11,371 bases of DNA, from positions 1 to 11,371 of the forward strand of contig JAKACF010000072.1 of the NCBI GenBank assembly GCA_021821585.1, in the 5' to 3' direction. Within the stretch, counting starts at the first letter, position 1. Every line of letters begins with the position of its first letter. The notes under the pieces were generated by a model, which was not told the origin of the DNA, did not search any database, and saw nothing but the letters and a program-made list of their open reading frames with translations. Both the position numbers and the translations under genes were made by a program. Origin of the DNA: Actinomycetes bacterium. GTDB taxonomy: Bacteria; Actinomycetota; Acidimicrobiia; Acidimicrobiales; Bog-793. Shown here piece after piece: positions 6,582 through 11,371 of this stretch.

Positions 6582-6953
6582 CGCCAGCAGACGCCCGCCG
6601 TACAGTGAGCGAGCGCAACGAGTCATACGACGAACGGCAGAGCAGTTCCCCCGGCACCTGGGAGACCGGGGCGGAACCGGCCTTCGGGCCCCTGCTCGTC
6701 AGTCGAGGAAACGGCTGTAACGGCGCCCGACGCGTCCCGTTCGTCCCAATCCGTCCAAGGCCGGACAAAAGGAGCCGCCGCTACCCACCAGCACACCAGG
6801 GCCATACCCGTCTGCACCTCGAAAGGATGCCCGCATCCCGGCACGCCGAGCCCTTTCCGGCAGCGTGCCACGAGCCGCATGCGACGAAGACGGGCTGCCC
6901 GCATCAGAGCACCCCCTCCGGAACTGGGGTTCCGGGTCTGCCCGAGGAGCACG
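6582..6953 (+). other. Long structured leader of the rpf gene (no coding gene seen)
   Basis: I see no credible gene here. Perfect or near-perfect inverted repeats follow one another: GGGGC/GCCCC enclosing CCG/CGG (6668-6692), GTCC/GGAC (6753-6766), GGATG/CATCC (6825-6838), GGCACGC/GCGTGCC enclosing GCC/GGC (6840-6869), CGGG/CCCG (6891-6901) and CCGGAAC/GTTCCGG with loop TGGG (6918-6935). ACCCC (6911-6915) can instead pair with GGGGT (6926-6930), which is mutually exclusive with the last hairpin. The Shine-Dalgarno GAGGAG (6944-6949) follows 8 bases later. Rpf genes of actinobacteria are known to be under cyclic di-AMP (ydaO) riboswitches in some species, but I do not find the ydaO core motifs, so I call only a structured leader of unknown class. 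Confidence 0.45.
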
Positions 6954-7607
6954 ATGCGCAAGCACCCCCTGATCGCGCTGACCGCGTTCGCGGCGCTCGG
7001 TACGAGCGCCCTCGCCGGCACCACCGCCGGCACATTCAATTCCGTCCTGACGAGCACCAAGGCCGTCAGTCACGACCTCCACCCCCGCCGACGGTCCGTC
7101 CGGTCGGCGTCGGTGACCGCAGAGGTCCGCCCCGAAGCCGGCGGCGGACGCGACCTCGTCGCCGCTCACGACCTCACGCTCGTGAAGCGCTCCAACCTCA
7201 ACCCCTCGACCGGGCTCCCTGTCCGGCCGAAGCGTCACCACCACCGCATCCGCCACCGTCACAGCGTGCTGGTGGCCGCACCGGCACCGCCGACGACGGT
7301 GCCACCGACGACCGTCCCGGTCGTCACCGCCCCGCCGACGACGGCTCCTCCGGCGCCCGCCGCCCCCTCGGGCGGCGTCTGGTACGAGCTGCGCGTCTGC
7401 GAGTCGGGTGACAACTACGCCGAGAACACGGGAAACGGCTACTACGGCGCCTACCAGTTCTCGCTGCAGACGTGGTACGGCCTCGGCTTCACGGGCCTTC
7501 CGAGCAACGCGCCGCCCTCGGTCCAGGACCAGGCGGCCGCCGAGCTGCAGGCTCGCTCGGGTTGGGGCCAGTGGCCGCAGTGCGCAGCCACGCTCGGCCT
7601 GTACTGA
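6954..7607 (+). CDS. Secreted resuscitation-promoting factor (Rpf) domain protein
   Basis: 217 residues. Rpf proteins cleave glycan strands of peptidoglycan, with a lysozyme-like fold, and promote growth resumption in dormant actinobacteria. A signal peptide (about 1-21) has a basic start, a hydrophobic core and the cleavage site SALA before GTT. Residues 22-140 are low complexity: a basic, His-rich stretch RPKRHHHRIRHRH (91-103) and a Pro/Thr-rich linker with PPTT repeated (112-135). The catalytic Rpf domain spans about 141-217, with LRVCESGDNY (147-156) carrying the catalytic Glu150, GAYQFSLQTW (165-174), and Cys149 and Cys210 in the positions of the conserved disulfide. The ATG at 6954 is chosen because GAGGAG precedes it and a signal peptide begins there; upstream in-frame codons add only a basic, unlikely leader. 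It is preceded by a structured leader and followed by a strong hairpin, suggesting its own transcription unit. Confidence 0.9.
   Translation: MRKHPLIALTAFAALGTSALAGTTAGTFNSVLTSTKAVSHDLHPRRRSVRSASVTAEVRPEAGGGRDLVAAHDLTLVKRSNLNPSTGLPVRPKRHHHRIRHRHSVLVAAPAPPTTVPPTTVPVVTAPPTTAPPAPAAPSGGVWYELRVCESGDNYAENTGNGYYGAYQFSLQTWYGLGFTGLPSNAPPSVQDQAAAELQARSGWGQWPQCAATLGLY
7287..7352 (+). repeat. Pro/Thr-rich coding repeat in the Rpf linker
   Basis: Three near-copies of a CCGACGAC-type unit encode the PPTT motif (residues 112-115, 117-120 and 127-130) within the flexible linker between the secreted N-terminus and the Rpf domain. Such linkers span the wall and vary in copy number between relatives. Confidence 0.6.
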
Positions 7608-7624
7608 GCACCCTCTTCACGGAT

Positions 7625-7657
7625 CGAGACGGCCGGGCGAGTCGCCCGGCCGTCTCG
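7625..7657 (+). terminator. 15-bp perfect hairpin after the rpf gene
   Basis: Arms at 7625-7639 and 7643-7657 are perfectly complementary over 15 bp around a 3-base loop (AGT), beginning 18 bases after the stop codon. There is no T-run, as is common for actinobacterial terminators. A second hairpin (CCGGCT / AGCCGG, 7673-7687) follows 15 bases later. Confidence 0.8.
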
Positions 7658-7705
7658 CGTCCGGAGCCACTCCCGGCTGCAAGCCGGAGGAGCCGACAGG
7701 CGTCC

Positions 7706-7711
7706 TAGAAT
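7706..7711 (+). promoter_or_regulatory. Candidate -10 for the secreted propeller-like protein gene
   Basis: TAGAAT fits TANNNT and matches TATAAT at five positions. No -35 is recognisable at 16-18 bases upstream, where the second hairpin after the rpf gene lies. Transcription from about 7718 gives a 30-base leader to the GTG. Confidence 0.4.
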
Positions 7712-7747
7712 TCCGACAGCACCTGACCGGCAAGGGCGAGGGCGGCG

Positions 7748-8938
7748 GTGGCACACCACGTGGGATCCGAACAGAGTGCCCCCCTATCCCGGCGACGCCG
7801 GTGGCGAGCCTCCCCTGTCTCGATCGGGGTTGCCGTCGTCGTGGTGGCCGGGGCTGCGGCCGGCGTCTCGCTCGCCACCATGCGCGGCGCACGCGTTCGA
7901 CCGTCTGTCGGCCGCACGATCGCCACGCGGGCCTGTGCCGCCCCGGTCACTGCCTCCCCGGTCTCGGCACCGGCTCGCATCGGGAGCTGGCCCTTCCACC
8001 TGCTCGCCGGGGGCGTCTTCCCGGCGGTGGCGGTCGACGGTACCCGGGCGCTCGCCCTCCAGGCCTGCGGTGCCGAGGAGTCCTCTCTCCGCGTCGTCGA
8101 GTTCGACCCGTCGACCGGATCGTCCGTCGTCTCGCCCCCCTTCACCCGCGCCGCCCCGATCGCGAGCGCCGTGGCTGCCTCCCGGGGAGCGGTCTGGTTC
8201 GGAGAGAGCCGGCTCGCGCTCGAGGGGGCCAGTGACACGCCCCCCTACGAGCTGGCACTCGTCGAGCTCCGCCCCCGGACCCTCGCGCCCGAGCGGACGG
8301 TCCGGCTCGGCCGCGGCTACGGGCTGAGCCTGCTCGACGCACCCGGGGGCCTCGTCGTCTCGACGGGCCGCCAGCTGCTCGCCGTCGACGCAGCGGGCAG
8401 GGTGCGCCAGATCGCCTCCTTTCCGGGAGTGGTCGTCCAGCGGATCGCCACGGTTCCCGGAGGGGCCGTGCTGGCCAGCCTGTTCCGGCCGAGCGCCGTC
8501 GGCCCCGCCTCCTCGACCCGTCTGACCGTGGTCGACCTCGCCAGCGGGGCGATGACGGCGAGCACCGACCTGCCGGGAGGAGCAGAAGTGGAGTCGCTGG
8601 CCGTCGGCGCACGCGCGGCGCTCGTCGCAGTGAGCAGGAACGGCAGCACCTCCCTCGAGCGGTTCGCCGTCCCCTCCCTGCGCCACCTCTCCGACCTGTC
8701 CCCGTCGCTGCCGGCGACGCTCGCCTCGCTCAACCTGTCGGCGGGGCACGGCGCCGTGTTCGCCTTTGGGGCGACGACCGTCGCCTGCCTGGCCCCCTCG
8801 GCCGGACGGGTCGCCGCCTCGACCACTCCCCGCGACGCGGCGGAGAACATCACCTCCCTGGCGGACGTCTCCGGCGAGCTGATCGCCGCCCTCCCCGCCG
8901 GCATCGGAGGCCTCGAGGCTCCCTCACGCTGCGGGTGA
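7748..8938 (+). CDS. Membrane-anchored secreted protein, possibly beta-propeller; function unknown
   Basis: 396 residues; I do not recognise the family. A polar, Arg-rich N-terminus (SRRRRWR, 14-20) is followed by one membrane segment (about 24-44), so most of the protein is outside the membrane. The exterior part is a run of short hydrophobic strands in a repeating rhythm, with recurring phrases such as LRVVEFDPSTG (114-124), LLAVDAAGRV (210-219) and LTVVDLASGAM (259-269), each of the kind hydrophobic strand, Asp, small residues, Gly. This looks like blades of a beta-propeller. I see no catalytic motif and no classic PQQ-repeat tryptophans. Four cysteines (63, 107, 347, 395) could form disulfides, two near each end of the exterior domain. 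The GTG start has GAGGG 5 bases upstream. It lies between the rpf gene and the luciferase-like gene on the same strand, with 45 bases to the latter, so it may share a transcript with it. Confidence 0.75.
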   Translation: MAHHVGSEQSAPLSRRRRWRASPVSIGVAVVVVAGAAAGVSLATMRGARVRPSVGRTIATRACAAPVTASPVSAPARIGSWPFHLLAGGVFPAVAVDGTRALALQACGAEESSLRVVEFDPSTGSSVVSPPFTRAAPIASAVAASRGAVWFGESRLALEGASDTPPYELALVELRPRTLAPERTVRLGRGYGLSLLDAPGGLVVSTGRQLLAVDAAGRVRQIASFPGVVVQRIATVPGGAVLASLFRPSAVGPASSTRLTVVDLASGAMTASTDLPGGAEVESLAVGARAALVAVSRNGSTSLERFAVPSLRHLSDLSPSLPATLASLNLSAGHGAVFAFGATTVACLAPSAGRVAASTTPRDAAENITSLADVSGELIAALPAGIGGLEAPSRCG

Positions 8939-8983
8939 GACGCCGGGTGCACGGCGGCGTCCGGGATCCACTAGGACGAGGGC

Positions 8984-9892
8984 ATGCGATTCGGCCTCTG
9001 GGTCGCCACCGAGCGGCCCTTCGACGAGATCCTCGCCACGGCCCTCGAAGCCGAGCGCCTCGGCTACGACGCCGTCTACCTGGCGGACCACTTCATGCCG
9101 AGGACCAAGCCGGCGCTCCAGCCCCGCCTCGAGTCCTGGACGACCCTCGGCGCTCTCGCCGCCCGCACGGCGCGGGTGCGCCTCGGTGTGCTCGTCACCG
9201 GGAACACCTACCGCCATCCCGCCATCGTCGCCAAGATGGCGGCGACCGTCGACCGGATCTCGAACGGCCGCCTCGTCCTCGGCCTCGGCGGCGGGTGGCA
9301 GCGCAACGAGCACCAGGCCTACGGCATCGAGCTGCCCGAGGTCCCCGAGCTGCTCGGTCGCCTCGACGAGGCCTGCCAGGTCATCCGCTCGCTGCTCGAC
9401 ACCACCTGGTCGAACTTCGACGGGCGCTGGTACCGGCTCGTCGACGCCCCGTGCGAGCCGAAGGCGGTCCAGGCGCACCTCCCCCTCCTGCTCGGGGTGG
9501 CCGGCGAGAAGATCGCCATGGGCATCGCCGCCCGCCACGCCGACATCTGGAACTACTGGGGCACGCCGGAGCACATCGCGCACAAGATCTCGGTCCTGGA
9601 CCGCCACTGCGAGGCGGCGGGCCGCGACCCCGCCTCGCTCGAACGGTCGGTTCAGGCTCTGGTCCACCTGACCGACGACCCGGCCGGGGCCGAGGCGCTC
9701 CTCGCGACCGGCGACCGGCAGCCGACCCTCGCCGGCTCGCCGGCCGAGATCGGGGAGCACCTCGCCCGTTACCGGGAGCTCGGCGTCAGCGAGTTCGTGC
9801 TGTCGGACCGCACGCTCGGGGACAGCGAGGCCCAGCGCTTCGAGAACATGGACCGCTTCCTGAGCGAGGCCGCCGCCGGCCTCCGGCACTGA
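8984..9892 (+). CDS. Luciferase-like monooxygenase (LLM class) flavin/F420-dependent oxidoreductase
   Basis: 302 residues, a complete TIM-barrel protein of the bacterial luciferase-like superfamily. It most resembles the actinobacterial subgroup that uses coenzyme F420, similar in pattern to the Rv1855c-type proteins, but FMN use cannot be excluded from sequence. The first strand is MRFGLWV; AERLGYDAVYLADHF (23-37) is the conserved second strand and loop; RVRLGVLVTGNTYRHPA (64-80) and DRISNGRLVLGLGGGWQRNE (90-109) are the superfamily hallmarks, followed by HQAYGI (110-115). LLLGVAGEKIAMGIAARHAD (168-187) is the conserved late-barrel phosphate-binding region. Substrate is unknown. AGGA lies 7 bases before the ATG; TAGGAC, 12 bases before the ATG, could alternatively act as a leaderless -10. 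It follows the propeller-like gene after 45 bases and converges with tyrS. Confidence 0.88.
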   Translation: MRFGLWVATERPFDEILATALEAERLGYDAVYLADHFMPRTKPALQPRLESWTTLGALAARTARVRLGVLVTGNTYRHPAIVAKMAATVDRISNGRLVLGLGGGWQRNEHQAYGIELPEVPELLGRLDEACQVIRSLLDTTWSNFDGRWYRLVDAPCEPKAVQAHLPLLLGVAGEKIAMGIAARHADIWNYWGTPEHIAHKISVLDRHCEAAGRDPASLERSVQALVHLTDDPAGAEALLATGDRQPTLAGSPAEIGEHLARYRELGVSEFVLSDRTLGDSEAQRFENMDRFLSEAAAGLRH

Positions 9893-9910
9893 GGCAGCCG
9901 CCTGCAGCTC

Positions 9911-9936
9911 GACCCCTCCGCCAGGGCGGCGGGGTC
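9911..9936. terminator. Bidirectional hairpin terminator between the luciferase-like gene and tyrS
   Basis: GACCCC (9911-9916) pairs with GGGGTC (9931-9936) and CCGC (9918-9921) with GCGG (9926-9929), with one T-C mismatch and the loop CAGG. It begins 18 bases after the luciferase-like stop codon. Two bases of the tyrS stop codon (9935-9937, read on the minus strand) lie in its arm, so the same element can serve both converging genes. There is no T-run. Confidence 0.6.
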
Positions 9937-11227
9937 ACTCGACGCGCAGCAGGTGGTAGTCGCGCCGCCCACGGCGCAGGACCACGTAGCGGCCGTAGAG
10001 GAGGTCGTCGGCGGTGAGCCGCTCGTCCTCGCCGGCACGGCGGCGATTGTTGACGTAGGCACCCCCCTGGGAGACCGCCGTCCTGGCGGCGCTCCTCGAG
10101 GGCGACAGGCCGGCGGCCACGAGGGCGTCGACGAGGGGGAAGCCCGCCTCGAGGCTCGAGCGGGCGAGGACCGACGAGGGGGCATCCCCCACCACGTCGA
10201 GCAGGAGCCCCTCGTCGAGTGAGGTGATCTCCTCGCTGTAGAGAGCCGCCGCAGCGGCCTCTGCCCGCTTGGCCTCCGCCTCCCCGTGCACGAGGGCGCA
10301 GACCTCGTAGGCGAGGGCCCGTTGCGCCTCCCGGGCCTGGGGTCGCTGCTCCGTGGCGGCGTCGAGCTCGAGGATCTCCTCTCGGCCACGGAAGCTGTAG
10401 AAGCGGAGCAGCGGGCCGACCTCGTCGTCCGCCTTGCGGACGAAGTACTGGTAGAGCGCGTAGGGGGAGGTCCGCTCCGGGTCCAGCCAGGCCACCCCGG
10501 CGGCGTCGCTCTTGCCGATCTTCGACCCGTCCGCTCGGGTGAGCAGCGGCCAGGTGAAGGCGTGGGCGTCCACGTGACGGAGCTTGCGGACGTACTCGAG
10601 GCCCATCGTGATGTTGCCCCACTGGTCGCTGCCTCCGATCTGGAGCCGGCAGCCGTAGTGGTCGTGCAGGTAGAGGTAGTCGCAGGCCTGGAGCAGCATG
10701 TAGCTGAACTCGGTGAAGGAGATCCCCTGCTCCGGCCGGTCGATGCGCGCCCTCACCGACTCCTTTGCGATCATCTGGTTCACGGTGAAGTGCTTCCCGA
10801 CGTCGCGGAGGAAGTCGACGAGGCGGTAGGTGGTCAGCCAGTCGGCGTTGTTGACGAGCAGGGCCCCTCCGCCGGTCGATCCGCCGCCAGCGGGCGAGAA
10901 GTCGAGCAGGCTCTCGAGCTGTGCCCTGATCCCGGCGACGTTGGCCTCGACCTGTTCCTCGGTGAGAAGCGGCCGCTCGGTGTCCCTGCCGCCGGGATCG
11001 CCGATGAGCCCGGTCCCGCCCCCCGCCAGCGCGATCGGGCGGTGGCCGGCCAGCTGGAGGCGCCGCAGCGTGAGCACCCCGATGAGGTGCCCGACGTGCA
11101 GGCTGCCGACCGACGGGTCGATGCCGTGGTAGACGGTGAGGCCCCCGCCGTCGAGCGCCGGCCGCAGGCCGGCGCTCTCCTGGCTGATCAGGCCGCGAAA
11201 GTCGAGATCCTCGGAGAGGCTGGGCAC
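9935..11227 (-). CDS. tyrS: Tyrosine--tRNA ligase
   Basis: 430 residues, the usual length for bacterial TyrRS. It charges tRNA-Tyr with tyrosine in two ATP-dependent steps and is essential. The class I HIGH motif is HVGH (44-47) and the KMSKS motif is KIGKS (236-240). Tyrosine-pocket residues known from the Bacillus enzyme are present: Y33, D77, Y176, Q180 and D183 (in SYMLLQACDYLYL) and Q202 (in GGSDQWGNIT). The C-terminal S4-type RNA-binding domain runs from about 362 to 430 and ends in DYHLLRVE. A glycine-rich insertion (SPAGGGSTGGG, 111-121) lies before the conserved NNADWL. The GTG start gives the typical N-terminus; no Shine-Dalgarno is seen, and the start codon lies in an inverted repeat. 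Divergent from the gene at the right edge; convergent with the luciferase-like gene. Confidence 0.97.
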   Translation of the reverse strand: MPSLSEDLDFRGLISQESAGLRPALDGGGLTVYHGIDPSVGSLHVGHLIGVLTLRRLQLAGHRPIALAGGGTGLIGDPGGRDTERPLLTEEQVEANVAGIRAQLESLLDFSPAGGGSTGGGALLVNNADWLTTYRLVDFLRDVGKHFTVNQMIAKESVRARIDRPEQGISFTEFSYMLLQACDYLYLHDHYGCRLQIGGSDQWGNITMGLEYVRKLRHVDAHAFTWPLLTRADGSKIGKSDAAGVAWLDPERTSPYALYQYFVRKADDEVGPLLRFYSFRGREEILELDAATEQRPQAREAQRALAYEVCALVHGEAEAKRAEAAAAALYSEEITSLDEGLLLDVVGDAPSSVLARSSLEAGFPLVDALVAAGLSPSRSAARTAVSQGGAYVNNRRRAGEDERLTADDLLYGRYVVLRRGRRDYHLLRVE

Positions 11228-11241
11228 GCCACTAGCGTGCC
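11223..11241 (-). promoter_or_regulatory. Inverted repeat over the tyrS start codon
   Basis: GGCACGC (11223-11229) and GCGTGCC (11235-11241) are perfect 7-bp arms around the 5-base loop CACTA. On the tyrS strand the GTG start codon lies in the second arm, so a hairpin here would bury it, unless transcription starts within or after the first arm. It could also be a DNA operator between the two divergent genes. Confidence 0.4.
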
Positions 11242-11331
11242 ACGCCCGTCACCGCACGCGACAGCCGCCCGGAGCCTCGCCCGGTGCAGCGCCGCGCCAG
11301 TCGCGACGCCCGAGTGGGTAGGGACCCTCAC

Positions 11332-11371
11332 ATGAGCGACGACGGCACTCGGGCGGACCGCTACCGGATCT
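11332..11371 (+). CDS. 5' end of a gene running off the right edge
   Basis: An ATG opens a frame (MSDDGTRADRYRI) that stays open to the end of the window. Only 13 full codons are visible. TAGGGA (11319-11324) lies 7 bases before the ATG, and the only Shine-Dalgarno-like sequence (AGGG, 11320-11323) overlaps it, so either a weak ribosome binding site or a leaderless start is possible. The DRYRI end is reminiscent of the first strand of a Ser/Thr protein kinase domain, but 13 residues are far too few to call this. It is divergent from tyrS with a 104-base spacer. Confidence 0.4.
   Translation, partial: MSDDGTRADRYRI

Noticed and set aside
6429..6626. A 65-codon minus-strand frame overlapping the start of the DAO-family gene
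   Set aside because: Parts look moderately protein-like, but it overlaps the conserved N-terminus of the oxidoreductase in another frame and also covers the rpf promoter candidate. I found no supporting ribosome binding site.
6582..6953. ydaO-type cyclic di-AMP riboswitch before the rpf gene
   Set aside because: Expected from knowledge of other actinobacterial rpf genes, but I could not find the conserved core segments such as GTCAGCTAACC or GGGTGAAT. Some short matches (GGAACC, CGTCAG) are too little to support the call.
6605..7411. A plus-strand frame crossing the rpf leader and the first two thirds of the rpf gene
   Set aside because: Within the gene it is a shadow of the signal peptide and linker coding frame; in the leader its composition is irregular and interrupted by strong hairpins.
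11228..11331. T-box leader controlling tyrS
   Set aside because: The divergent spacer is only 104 bases and lacks a TGGN-type antiterminator bulge and a terminator hairpin; too short for a T-box.
10286..11335. A 349-codon plus-strand frame opposite tyrS
   Set aside because: It is antisense to an essential, fully recognisable TyrRS and has no domain pattern.
1..11371. tRNA genes, CRISPR arrays, insertion sequences, attachment sites or toxin-antitoxin pairs
   Set aside because: I looked for T-loop sequences, regularly spaced repeats, terminal inverted repeats with transposase motifs and small paired genes, and found none that hold up.

Overview
This is a very GC-rich window with dense genes, GTG starts and long open frames on both strands. 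It carries a resuscitation-promoting-factor (Rpf) domain protein, a peptidoglycan-binding L,D-transpeptidase and a luciferase-like oxidoreductase of the F420-associated type. Together these point to an actinobacterium. An Acidimicrobiia-like lineage is my guess, not something the sequence proves. I see no tRNA, rRNA, CRISPR array, insertion sequence or prophage gene, so this looks like chromosomal backbone.

Layout, left to right. (1) The 3' end of an ABC exporter gene (+) runs tail-to-tail, with a 24-base overlap, into a 692-residue PAS-PAS-GGDEF-EAL protein (-). (2) Upstream of that, on the same strand, is a 59-residue two-helix membrane protein. (3) A 305-base divergent spacer leads to an L,D-transpeptidase (+), then surE (+), which has no visible ribosome binding site. 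(4) surE ends 2 bases from an FAD-dependent DAO-family oxidoreductase (-). (5) A 457-base divergent spacer, rich in inverted repeats, precedes an Rpf-type wall hydrolase (+), which is closed by a 15-bp hairpin. (6) A membrane-anchored secreted protein of unknown function (+) is followed by a luciferase-like monooxygenase (+). (7) That gene converges on tyrS (-) through a hairpin that includes the tyrS stop codon. (8) At the right edge a divergent gene begins.

How the genes fit together: the transpeptidase cross-links peptidoglycan and the Rpf protein cleaves it, so two opposed wall-remodelling functions sit about 2.5 kb apart. The EAL protein probably lowers cyclic di-GMP in response to a PAS-sensed signal. 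SurE, the DAO oxidoreductase, the luciferase-like oxidoreductase and TyrS are metabolic or housekeeping functions with no obvious shared pathway. I do not see a clear new multi-gene system. The features most worth a second look are the structured leader before the rpf gene, the confinement of CTAG to promoter-like spacers, a cyclic di-GMP enzyme with a ruined cyclase site and an intact phosphodiesterase site, and an uncharacterised secreted protein next to the rpf gene.
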